Positions 1 through 26,989 of a stretch of 64,000 bases of DNA are shown one piece after another. The notes below the pieces were generated by a model. The model was given only the letters and a program-made list of their open reading frames with translations, was not told the DNA's origin and did no database searches. The DNA comes from Mesostigma viride (taxonomy: Eukaryota; Streptophyta; Mesostigmatophyceae; Mesostigmatales; Mesostigmataceae). Position numbers and translations under genes: made by a program. Each line of letters starts with the position of its first letter. Position 1 is the first letter of the stretch. The DNA lies in NCBI GenBank assembly GCA_009746045.1, contig RPFO01000022.1, forward strand, positions 4,570,702 to 4,634,701, written 5' to 3'.

Positions 1-5427
<5,427 letters not shown>

Positions 5428-5637
5428 AGTTACTGACTTTGAATGACTGAATGACACTAGTATGGAGAGAGTCGTGCAGCTCTGACAATCAAAAAGCCAT
5501 GAGGTAGCCATGGCGCGCGCTGATTGCTGACGGATCGACAACGGAGCTCATAACTTTGAGAGTAACTTGAGCACTGAATTCGGCTGTGAATCAGTATCAC
5601 AATCGCTTCGTCTTTCTAAGACGCACATGCTGATATA

Positions 5638-7545
5638 ATGTTTTCCCGACGCTATATCACGCAATATCTGGCGAGCAAACGCTCCTCTGCGCAAGGAAGC
5701 CTGGCGGCTGCGCTTGGCCCTGAAAATACGTCTACAGCTCCGGCTGCAGCTTCGCCCACCGGCCCACAAGGCAGTGGCGCCACTAGCCAAGCTCTACTAC
5801 TAGTGGTTGCCCAGCCCCCTCCCGGGCTCGCCTCGCCAGCAGCGTCGCCTGAACCCAAGCGCAGTCGCCCTGCCGAGCCGACTTTTGAGGAGCACTCGAC
5901 TTTGACGCCAGCCAGCCCGGCGTTTTTGACCAGCTCACCGAAGACTGCATCCTGAGCTATACGTGTAATCTGGGGGTCTCACGCCTCGCTTATCGAAATG
6001 TGCAAACACGTAGCAGCTCTTCCACTAGGGTCGCCTCGTCGATTCCTACCTTCGGAAGCGGGCCCATACGAATACATCCTCACCGCCCACCGCCCCCGGC
6101 TGCAAACATATACGCCCTCTTCTCCCTCCTTGGACGCTCCATCGGGGAGCTCTGGCCCCCCAAGCCCATCACCACCACCTTGACTGAATCGATCCTCCAT
6201 CCGCTCCCTTCAGGAGGCCCTCGTACAGCACGTGGCCCCCCTCGATCGCTGCAGATGTGGCGGCCATGGGCGGCACGCGCTGGCTGCCGAGCCGTCCCCT
6301 CCTCTCCACCATCTCCACCACCACCTCCACCCTCCTCGCCTCCTCCACCGCCACCACCCCCACCTCCGATGCCATCACCGCCCAGCTCCGCGACATCGAC
6401 CAGCGCAACGCCATCGCCATCGAGGTCGTGCAAAATGACCGCAGGCCTCACCGCCCAGGCGGTGAAGGACCTTGCCGCCAAGTCAGCCCCCGCCGGCCTG
6501 GCTGGCGCTGCTCCTTCCACCCAGACCTGGGTGGACATGCTTTTAAGCAGCACACCACATCCACCGGCAAGCTCCGCCGTCGCAGCCCAGCTGCAGCGGC
6601 AGACGCTTGACCTTGATCCGCGAGGAGGCCGAGCTCGCCAAGCGCAGCCTTAACGTCATACTCAAGAACTTCGACATGGAGGAAGGTGAGAATTCCGAGA
6701 AGCTTGCACGTGCGTTTTGAGAGCAAAATCCTTGATCGCATGGGCCTTCTTGGTGGGATTAAGCTGGTCGCCCACCGCCTTCCCCGCGTGCGCGGTAAGG
6801 CAGGGGCGCCCCCGCTTTTTCTCATCTTTAATTAAGAGCCCAGCGGACAAGATTTCGTTTCTCACACGCCGCAAGCGGCTCGAGAACACTCCCTTCACTG
6901 TGGACGACGACTTGACCCTGGCGCAGCAACAACGTACGACGACAGGAGCTATGGCTGCCCTACCTCCAGCTCCGGCAGACCAAGGCGGGACAGCCGGTGT
7001 ACAGGAAGGGGGAGGCCATCTACATCGGCCACAAGCCCTGGCACGCGACCCCAGCGACCACCGCGGCCCCAGCGACTCCAGCCGCCCCAGCTTAGGGGAA
7101 TACAGCAGCGGTACTGTAGAATAGTTAGACCGTGGCCTTGTACATGCACGCCTACTACAGGCACTATACCAGCTGATGCCTAGCATTTTTAGTCATGTAC
7201 ATGTGTGCCTAGTATGATGTGCCACACTCCAGATGATGCCTAGCTTTATTTCATTATGCAGTGCCCATATGCAGGGAGTCAGATCTCTGCTGAGACGCCA
7301 TGCCCTAGCTCTTGTATAGCCATGATGATGATCTTCCCCCCCCATGACAGGCTCCCCTTCGTTGGGTTGAGCTTGAGACTCTGGGGGGTGCAGGTGCCCT
7401 TGGTGCACCTAGAGCAAGTGTCGTTTACATTCCCTTGCACCCTTGCAGGAAGTAGCTCAGAATGTATGCCATATGCCCCTCTCTGGGATATGTGCTACAT
7501 ACACTCCCAACGGAGTTATGTTCCTAATTAATTAATGGAGAGAAT
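5638..7545 (+). pseudogene. ORF1-only non-LTR retroelement relic with LINE-type 3' end
   Basis: A reading frame starts at 5638 (105 codons, Ser/Ala/Pro-rich). The following kilobase reads in several frames as Pro/Ala-rich protein with frameshifts. Near 6845-7060 a coherent block appears (FLTRRKRLENTPFTVDDDLT, then AQQQR and, in a shifted frame, an RKGEAIYIGHKPW-type segment). The same block occurs on the minus strand at 50580-50960, so this is a mobile-element protein, most likely the RNA-binding ORF1 product of a LINE. No reverse transcriptase follows. The 3' part (7180-7545) is shared with 41060-41285 and ends in the hairpin gtgctacat...tcccaacggag followed by a short AATT tail. It is either a non-autonomous ORF1-only element or an internally deleted LINE. 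Confidence 0.6.
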
Positions 7546-7990
7546 TGTTAAGTCAAACATGTCTAACTCCTATTGGTTAATAAAAAATACCCATTTACCC
7601 GGGAAAAAAAAGATGTCTAACTATGTACTGTAGACTAAGAAGTCTCATCTAGTGAACTCGGCTGCATGTGGCGCTGACTGATCGACTCGGCTGTCCTCGG
7701 CTCCTGGCACGGCCGGATTGCGCAATAATTAGTTCCGGTCGCCGGCGGGGCCGCCCAGCTAGTCAGTATATAAGCTCACCGCAGGTGTGTGGATCATATA
7801 GAAGCTCCGCGGCGTCGGCTGGCAACTTCTGCATGAGCCCTGTATACGCACTTACGGCTGACTGTCCGGCAAGGCCGGACCACTACCACATAGAAGGAAA
7901 ACTTCTGGCCCGACGGACTTTGAGCTTCAGTTCACATCAGACGGCCGTTGCATGTGTCTCGCGCTTGGTATGATGCTGCGCAGTCACGTG
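7546..7990 (+). other. Intergenic; end fragment of a second retroelement
   Basis: No gene is visible. The last bases (about 7970-7993) are GCAGTCACGTGTCTATG, the 3' end of a second retroelement family also seen near 39475, 46615 (inverted) and 50172 (inverted). The (GAAT)n tract follows immediately as a tail. Confidence 0.5.
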
Positions 7991-7992
7991 TC

Positions 7993-8346
7993 TATGAATG
8001 AATGAATGAATGAATGAATGAATGAATGAATGAATGAATGAATGAATGAATGAATGAATGAATGAATGAATGAATGAATGAATGAATGAATGAATGAATG
8101 AATGAATGAATGAATGAATGAATGAATGAATGAATGAATGAATGAATGAACTGAATGAATGAATGAATGAATGAATGAATGAATGAATGAATGAATGAAT
8201 GAATGAATGAATGAATGAATGAATGAATGAATGAATGAATGAATGAATGAATGAATGAATGAATGAATGAATGAATGAATGAATGAATGAACGAACGAAC
8301 GAATGAACGAATGAATGAATGAATGAACGAATGAATGAATGAATGA
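7993..8346. repeat. (GAAT)n microsatellite
   Basis: About 350 bp of GAAT units with one indel near 8150 and several GAAC variants near 8290-8330. It begins exactly after a retroelement 3' end, so it is best read as an expanded retroelement tail. Confidence 0.95.
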
Positions 8347-8460
8347 TGCAGGTCTACGCTGTTCGTATGTTCCGTGTAATTATTTTTCTAAATGAGATTC
8401 ACATAGTACTCCGTGGCAAGCCCATGCGCATGACACGCAAGTACTTGTACTTACTTGGCG
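8346..8460 (-). repeat. Dispersed repeat, inverted copy at about 40755-40865
   Basis: The segment gatgcaggtctacgctgttc through the AAGTACTTGTACTTACTTGG end matches the reverse complement of 40755-40865, sharing TACTCCGTGGCA and the ATTATTTTTCTAAATGAGATT block. It has no coding potential. From 8461 to 9187 lies the 3' flank of the ABCF gene, where I see no other feature. Confidence 0.6.
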
Positions 8461-9187
8461 CTTGGCATGAAAAAAGATCCTATAACATTAGATCCTATGC
8501 GGCCCACAGGTGTATGGTACAACAGGGTAGAGGCCCCCACGCACACGTTATCAACCCCAGGATGATATCCCCTTTGCTACTCTAGCCAGGTCACCCATTC
8601 TCCAAGCATGTTGGATGGGATCAAGAACCATGCACCACTTGCAAACTGTATTTACAATTAGAAAGTAATACAAATCCAGTGCGTTCTTTGACAGCAGCAA
8701 GCTCAGCTATGTCACCTGCGAAGCAGCCAGAATTTGCTTTCGACACCAGAAAGCGAAACGTGCCTCGCCCATCAGCCATGCATCTAGCAACCCTCTGGTG
8801 ACGCAACTGACTAAAACAGTGAGAAAGGTCTGAAAACCACGCCAACAGAAAGGAGTGGCAACAACTTCAAGCCTACCAGAACGTGCTTGACATCTTCCGC
8901 ATACTTGTGAAATCAACAGCCTTCACGATGGTAGCGAAATGATGGAAATACCTAAGATGACCCAAATGGAATGAAATCCTTAGAACTGTGTTAAAAACAA
9001 AGGCAGGCCCCACCAAAACGTCAAGGGCCGTGACAGGTCCCCACAAATCCAATCTCCACGCTGACATGCTGCAACAACACGTGGCACTACTCATGCCCTT
9101 CCCTCCACCAACCGATGTCAAGTTGACAATACGCTCAAGAACCGCTCAAGAACCGCACGGCCATTGCCACCTCTGGGCAGATGCCAC

Positions 9188-20706
<11,519 letters not shown>

Positions 20707-20755
20707 CGTGACAACGAATGCCTTTCCTTATAGCACTGGATACCTTCAATGCGAG

Positions 20756-20777
20756 GGAAATTGACTTCTCAATTTCC
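20756..20777 (-). promoter_or_regulatory. Perfect 9-bp hairpin upstream of the ABCF start codon
   Basis: GGAAATTGA, loop CTTC, TCAATTTCC, lying 50-71 bp upstream of the ATG on the gene strand. If transcribed it would be a 5' UTR stem-loop. No function is claimed. Confidence 0.4.
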
Positions 20778-21048
20778 TGACGCACCAAACAGAATAAACT
20801 TTTTACGGAGCGAATCCGGCCGCAGAGGCGATGGCGACGTACTGTTGGTAATGCATGGTTGACGTCTCCGTGTAATTTGCCTGTTCATCGCAGGGATCAT
20901 CGCAATCTCGGGGCTGGAAAGCCAAGGCGCCAGCGTGACCGGTCAAGTCGTGACCGGTAGCAGCCAGCAAAACCTGTGAGTATTCAGGTGGTCCCGGACC
21001 CTCACGTAGGCCCGAGGAACAAGCTGGAAACACTGGAAAACGTACTGA

Positions 21049-21079
<31 letters not shown>

Positions 21080-21503
21080 GCCCACGCCGCACATGGGCAG
21101 CAGAGATTTGGAAACGGCCGAGGGCCAAGACACTGAACAGCATGCCATCACAAACACTTCACAAACGTACAAGAAACAAAGATACTCAGCAGGAACATGT
21201 ACGGTTGCAGGAAAACGTACTGTAACTTTGTCGTTGGTGTCCCCAAGGGTAACCTGAACTTATTGATCTAAAACTTCAGACGCTGTTGTTGTTGTTGATT
21301 CCAATGACGAGATTCTATACCTAATGGCCGAGGGCCGGAGTATCGTCTTCGTACGGTACGTTGGGTATCTGATGATGCAACCATAATGTCCAGTTCTTGT
21401 TGTTGTCGTTGCTTTAGCCTTCAAGCCGGGCAAGTACCGGTTCCGGTACCGATGGGCTACTGTAAAACCGGTAACCGACCCAACCCTAGTACCTTATGTG
21501 GCA
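20778..21503. other. Intergenic with (GTT)n retroelement ends
   Basis: Between the ABCF 5' end and the MITE. At 21046-21080 (GTT)n is followed by CCCACGCCGCACATGGGCAG, the same junction as at 17348-17400 and 33740-33785. On the other strand this reads as a retroelement 3' end with a (CAA)n tail. Shorter GTT runs occur near 21285 and 21400. A ggccgagggcc block at 21325 is shared with 33720-33808. No gene is visible. Confidence 0.5.
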
Positions 21504-21505
21504 TA

Positions 21506-21971
21506 CACCCCCCGCATTGGTAAGAAAACTAAATAATTATGAGGCTGGGCGCCGGCCAGCTGCAAACGATAAATAAAGCAAAAGAATTTTAATTAACTAA
21601 TTCCCGAGTGTAGTGAACTGTAGTTTTCGAAGCTACCAAACAAACAAAGAAAGTGTAAATAAATATTATTTTCCTGTCACGTGTGCAGCTTTCTCGCTAA
21701 CAAACAAAGAAATATTAAATCTCTGGCTGAAAAATGTGCTTTTCCTAGCCGTAAGAGCAGTGCATCCGGCTGGGTTATACAGAACAAAGTCAACAAACAA
21801 ACATTATTAAAATTTCGCAGCCAGTTCAACGGTTGTTCGGTAACCAAACAAACAAACTAATAATTAATTAATTGGGCGGGCACAGTAGCACTTTCAACCA
21901 ATAAAACGCTAATGTCTAATTCCGAAGGGCCTTTCGGCTGAGGGGAATTAAAACTACCAATGCGGGGGGTG
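21506..21971. mobile_element. MITE with perfect 17-bp TIRs and TA target duplication
   Basis: Left end CACCCCCCGCATTGGTA (21506-21522) and the exact inverse complement at 21955-21971, flanked by TA on both sides (21504-21505, 21972-21973). The interior is A/T-rich with several CAAACAAACAAAG segments and no reading frame. TA duplications and this size fit a Tc1/mariner-type non-autonomous element; the superfamily is inferred only from the TA. Confidence 0.75.
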
Positions 21972-21973
21972 TA

Positions 21974-22810
21974 AGCTGTGGCATACCTTGGTAAGCTAAA
22001 AGTGGAAAATAAACACTCCCATCCCCGGAAAAAAATAGTAGGCTGCCGGATAATTGGAGGAAAAGGTTGTCAACATCATCTTGATATGCTTCGAGGATAG
22101 GATGAGATAGATCTAGTTGAGTATCAAATTCTTTCTGACAGCAACTCCAGTCCTCTGACAGCAACTATCTCGATAGAGTAGATATTGAGAGAGATCGGGG
22201 TTCCATCAGGACGTCCGCCAAGCTCGGCGAGATCCAGCAGTCACAGATTGTCATATCGCCTCGTCACCGGGCCATGAACCCACGTGGGAGACTTTGGAAT
22301 GAACTAACTGACTGACTGACATATGGCAGAGCCTCTTTGGCACGCTGGAACATCCACGTGCACGTCCGCTTGCACCGTCTGGATCGTGTAAGATACCTTC
22401 TCAGCGCGCGGAATACGGCAATAGAGAAATCTTGCGCCCCACCCAAAAAACGCGGGAGTACTAAAAATACAGGCCAGAGGCTCTTGACAGATTCTGGCCT
22501 GGCCTTGCTGACGTTTGACACGTAAGGGGACAAGATGCACGGGGACGCGTGTTAAAACGGCGTTGACCAGGGCTGGACGCTGAAAGTGACCTTTTTCCTG
22601 GTTATAGATAAGCGACAGGCGGCTTGGCATGTGCAAGGGATGGGGTGTGACAGCAAAGACTTCTGTCTTGTTGGTACGTGCTGTCATGTCGCGTCCATCG
22701 AGGATGGCACATTGACATGGAGAAGAAATTAAACCCAACGGCTGGTAGCAGAGAATGGAAGCAAGTGCAACATCCAGAGGCCGCTCATATATTGATCACC
22801 TTTGATAACA
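21974..22810. other. Intergenic, no confident feature
   Basis: Short reading frames exist on the minus strand (for example 22304-22738), but none has a recognisable domain or convincing splice structure. This stretch is the 5' flank of the small secreted-protein gene. Confidence 0.4.
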
Positions 22811-23649
22811 ATGGGGTTGCGAATTTTCCTACTGTGTCTGCTAGTGCTTGCCTTCCCGGCGATTGCCCTGGCGAGGCCCTCCTTCATCGACACAGGTCGC
22901 GATCCATACACAGCTGAGGTGTGTGCTTGCAATTTCTCATCAGCTTGAATCTGGATCCCTTTGCGCAGCCGTTTTTCTTTTCCAAGAATTCATGCTATCT
23001 TTTTCCTTGGATGGGGGTGGGGGTGGGGATTGGGGCGGAGGTGGTTCTTGGAGAAATGTAGGGAGGAAATCTCTCTCGTCAATCTGTAAAAGGCTAACTA
23101 CGATGGGAGGTTGCCTGTTGTTCTCTACGTAAGGATTGCAAAACCTTTGTAGTAAGAACTCGTGAGCAGCGAGTGTGCCGATTTGTGTAAGCTGAACTTG
23201 CCCGCATTCGTTGTGGATATTCTTTGTGACTTTTTGTGTTTTTGCCCGTCGCCGCCAGGTTGACATAACGGCCTTACGACAGGACGGGTTAAGCCTGCTG
23301 GAGACAAATACCCTTTATCGCAGTTATCGTGAAAACGAACACAGCGTCGGGTCCTGCATTCGCGAAATCTTCTCGGCGCTCCCGGACGTCGGGGTTGAAA
23401 ATATGCAGACAATTTTGAGAAGATCCGGAGCTGCTTTGATGGCTTGTGTGGAGAAGGTACGAAGAATGTTTTCCCCCTTCCGTTATCCCTTTATAATGTT
23501 AGAAGTCATTGCAATGGAGCTGCAGCCGGCAGCCGTCAACTCGTTTTCGAGGAGCGCAAACATGTGGCATACACATCAACCTTTTTCTGATGTCAATCTC
23601 ATTTATTCACATCTGCAACATGTGTTTGTCCTGTTTGCAGGGAGATTAA
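22811..23649 (+). CDS. Predicted small secreted protein, three exons (hypothetical)
   Basis: Proposed exons 22811-22918, 23259-23456 and 23641-23649 give 104 residues. The junctions are GAG then GTGTGT, CCGCCAG then GTT, AAG then GTACGA, and TTTGCAG then GGA; all are phase 0. The N terminus MGLRIFLLCLLVLAFPAIAL followed by ARP is a textbook signal peptide, so the product probably enters the secretory pathway. The mature part (about 80 residues) has two Cys (SCIREIF and ALMACVEK) and charged, partly helical sequence. I do not recognise the family. The third exon contributes only Gly-Asp and the stop, which is the weakest part of the model; exon 2 could join another exon instead. The support is the signal peptide plus clean splice sites, not homology. 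Confidence 0.5.
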
Positions 23650-24057
23650 TCGTCGTCCTGCACAAGCTCTACGAAACTGTAGGATGATCCCGTCAGCAAC
23701 AGCGGGGTCACCCAACGGTTCCGTAGTACTACTGTGCGTTCCAAAGCAGCCATTCTTCCCGGCGTGGAACGTTGGCAACAGTTGACGTAGGCTTTTCGCC
23801 CTTCGGCGGTGAACGACGGCAACCTGTGGCAAAGGCGGATTCCTGCTTGACGGATCCTTGCAAGAGGGTCCACATGGCATTTTTGTTGACCGCCAACCCG
23901 TTCAGAGCAGGCAGGCCTTGGCAGGGATGGTTGGCCCCTCATCGCTGGCAAGGGAGCACAGGCGGCCTTCAAGTGTGTTTGCGCCGTGAGTCGTTATGCT
24001 TTGTGCACGTCGTGAGAAGGGGTAAACAACTCAGTTATCCTTCTTCCATGGTTCCCA
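23650..24057. other. Intergenic, nothing recognised
   Basis: Probable 3' flank of the small secreted-protein gene. Several overlapping short reading frames on both strands, none with a domain. Confidence 0.35.
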
Positions 24058-24182
24058 GCCTCCTTGATTTAATGGCCAGCCTTCTCGATTGAGTGGCAAG
24101 CCTCCTCGATTGAGTGGCCAGCCTCCTCGATTGAATGGCCAACCTCGTCGATTGAGTGGCCAGCCTCCTCGACTGCGTGGCC
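24058..24182. repeat. 21-bp minisatellite, about six units
   Basis: Unit agcctcctcgattgagtggcc with point variants. It produces repetitive peptides on the minus strand (HSIEEAG-type) that are not a gene. From 24183 to 24880 I see no further feature. Confidence 0.85.
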
Positions 24183-25009
24183 TTGCATTGAGCGTCCCGA
24201 GGCAGCTGTATATATGCGGACTTGAAACGAGACTGTGTCAGCCCTGCACAGTGAAACACAAAAGAAGCCTCCTCTGGCATGGTCATTCAGCCACGTTTGG
24301 TTAACCTTGTCGATGCCTAGCCAGAAGAGAGGAAAGCAGGAGGAGTAGATCCAGACAGGCGGCATTTCGCCAGACACATTTCGCCATCGGTACCCATTCC
24401 GACATGCATTATGCCATCAAATACCTTCCCAGCCCCTGCAGATGTCAGGATCTTGTGCTGGCCCGGGCAGAAAGAGCAGAGATGGGATATTTTTAAACCT
24501 TTCTTATTTTTTTCCCCCCCACCTTGACAATCTCTGTCAAGGATCTCAGCATCAAGCAGCCCTGGTGGACCCTTACTTTCTTGTGTGCGGGTATTCACCA
24601 CCGGTGTGGGTATGACCTCGCTTCATGAAGTGGCCTATGGAAACCAGTTACACAAAGGTACATGCACACGTACATCAAGGAGACAACCAAAGAGTACGTG
24701 CCTGTGCACATGCTTGCAATGTCATATGCACACCAACCCAGGCATTCAGATCTGAGCCTTATTCATTGAGAGCCTGTTGGGAACTCCAGCTGCGAATACT
24801 TGGTTTGGTTTTCCATGGCCGCTGACCCTGTCTTTTATGTATGTGACAAACAGAACATTAAGTGAGACATTGTAAACATATATCCGAGTTCTGGCCTGCG
24901 CTGGTTGTCTCCTTGATATATCCGTCTCACAGTGACGAATATTTTCATGTTGTATTTATTTCATTATACACAATGTCAAACGCTAACTAATTGAATGTCT
25001 ATCTTCTGA

Positions 25010-25278
25010 TCAGGCACTCCGCAAAGGTGAAAACCATTTGCGTTCAGTGCCGGGCCGCGGAAAACGCGGAAAACGCGATCTGCAAATGAATCCGACCGGA
25101 ATCGAACTGGGGACCTCTCGCACCAATTTTGCTGACTATAGGACGGACGTCTCCGGTTACCATGGCATCGCCAACTTACACCTACAGTCATCCGCAAAAG
25201 TTCTCCTGTCCGGGGAGTGATGCAAGCCTTTCCGATTTGGTACTAGATAAATCACTCGAGATCTGTGTGTAGGAGTAC
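25010..25278 (-). repeat. tRNA-like SINE copy
   Basis: Family of about 270 bp. On the minus strand it contains GTCCCCAGTTCGATTCCGG, matching the internal B-box/T-arm of tRNAs, preceded by TATAGTCAGCAAAATTGG, a possible expanded A-box. It also has a hairpin CGCAAAGG-loop-CCTTTGCG (degraded in this copy) and a palindromic end around gtaggagtactacac. Other copies: 26293-26575 and three in tandem at 42265-43340. Confidence 0.7.
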
Positions 25279-25543
25279 TACACACGTGTCTATCTGACCG
25301 ATAGATGGCAGTTTGATTGCAAGTGTATCAAGGAGACAACCAGCGCAGGCCATTGATGTATGTCCATTGATGGATTACTCGAGATCAATCATTTTACGTC
25401 ATTGTCGATGTAAGATCTGATTTAAAATTATGCAAATGAATCCCGTTGCTCAAGGGGGGCTCCGCAATGTATAGCAGCTAAGTATAACGTTGTCTCACTT
25501 AACATTAAGTGAGACAACTATTCCTGGACACATGGACCATGGT

Positions 25544-25830
25544 ATATCAAGGAGACAACCAGCGCAGGCCAGTGAAATCGGGAGAATCCGGACCATGGTA
25601 AATTGCTGGAGCGCTGTTAGATCTTTTCCGCGTTTTCGAGTCGTTCAGAATGATGAATTTATGAATGGAGATGGAAATGCACATGTAGCCTTGAAATTAT
25701 GGTTGGCTTACGTAGAGCGACTAGATGACCTAGACGGTGGGGGCAGATCGGAAACAGCTTGCTTGATCATGATCAGGGCGTGTGTTTCGAGCCTAAGTGG
25801 CCGGGAGTGTCTAGTGTCATGGTGCATCAT
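25544..25830 (-). mobile_element. Retroposon copy of the family ending in TCTCCTTGAT
   Basis: On the minus strand the element ends CTGGTTGTCTCCTTGATA. The same 3' end with variable 5' truncation occurs at about 24884-24921, 25326-25352, 30325-30840, 32148-32225, 37037-37390, 41700-42178, 61978-62204, 62296-62365 and 62396-62565. A fixed 3' end with ragged 5' ends is the mark of a non-LTR retroposon. I see no reading frame in the body. Confidence 0.65.
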
Positions 25831-25909
25831 CCTAGAGTGCCATGCAGCTCTTTCGAGACATCTGCAATCCCATTCTGCTGTCATCGCAACCGCCCCCAGC
25901 GGCCTGGCA

Positions 25910-26165
25910 ACACAGTTTTCGCGCACAATGCTGTACAAGAACAAGCCTGGGTCGCCCGCCGACCCCGGCAAGGCGGCAACTACGTACGTGGAGCTAGGGG
26001 TGTGCATCCAAAGTACCCCCTCAAGCTTCTCATGCGGCTCATCCTAAACCGCCTGCGCAGTGCACTGGACGGCCACGGGCCTCAGCGAGACTCAGCTCGG
26101 CTTCAGTCCCGGCCGCAACACAGTACAAGCGCTCTTCGCTACTCGCTGCCTTGTGGACTAGAACT
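25910..26165 (+). pseudogene. LINE reverse transcriptase fragment
   Basis: With frameshifts this reads as the NYRGV...LLMRLILNRLRSALDG and RNTVQALFATRCLVD-like stretch of a LINE reverse transcriptase (between motif 1 and motif A). It is diverged from the LINE copies at 28215 and 37570, so it probably comes from another subfamily. Confidence 0.6.
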
Positions 26166-26292
26166 GCACCGCCTCCAGCCTGATTCATGAGTCCCCTCCG
26201 CACCTTGTGAATTACAACGTGCATTGATGAGAAGGTATCACGTGACTTTGGCGGGAAATTTTTGAACACTCGCGCGCGCGTAGCTAGATATT

Positions 26293-26575
26293 CTGATCAG
26301 ACACTCCGCAAAGGTGAAAACCTTTGCGTTCAGTGCCGGGCCGCGGAAAACGCGGAAAAACGCGATCTGCAAATGAATCCGACCGTAATCGAACTGGGGA
26401 CCTCTCGCACCAATTTTGCTGACTATAGGACGGACGTCTCCGGTTACCATGGCATCGCCAACTTACACCTACAGTCATCCGCAAAAGTTCTCCTGTCCGG
26501 GGAGTGATGCAAGCCTTTCGGATTTGGTACTAGATAAATCACTCGAGATCTGTGTGTAGGAGTACTACACACGTG
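26293..26575 (-). repeat. tRNA-like SINE copy
   Basis: Nearly identical to the copy at 25010-25278, including B-box, palindromic gtaggagtactacac end and the intact CGCAAAGG...CCTTTGCG hairpin near 26307-26328. From 26576 to 26985 no feature is recognised. Confidence 0.7.
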
Positions 26576-26989
26576 CTAGATATGGCTGCCAGCATGCCGT
26601 TCTCACCGAAAGTAGCGAGTGAAAATTGAATTTTGCGTGTCGCGGCTAGAAACGGTTAGAACTGAATTTTGCTCAGAATTACGATGCGTGATTTTCGTAG
26701 ATCAGGCATGGCCAAACTAGCTTGTAGGATTGGCGAAATTCAGGTAGGAAAATACTGCCTTCTGGGTCGTCAGTGCCACATGAGTCATGAATCGCTTATC
26801 ATATTTCGGTGCGCACTGATCGCCTGGCAGGCGGTTGGCGTTTTTACTTCCTGGCGGTGGGACGCCAGGCCAAGGTGACGTGTTGGCCTTTTGTGCATGT
26901 TCGCCGCTGGCAGCTACCAGCCTCAGCACGCTTTAGTTTCTCACGCCACGCCTTATGACCAGAGGCACATTTCACCTAAGTTGAGCCGG

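Noticed and set aside
6080-6553. Minus-strand 157-codon frame with a Gly-rich run
   Set aside because: Antisense shadow of the Pro-rich ORF1-type relic; no start or splice support.
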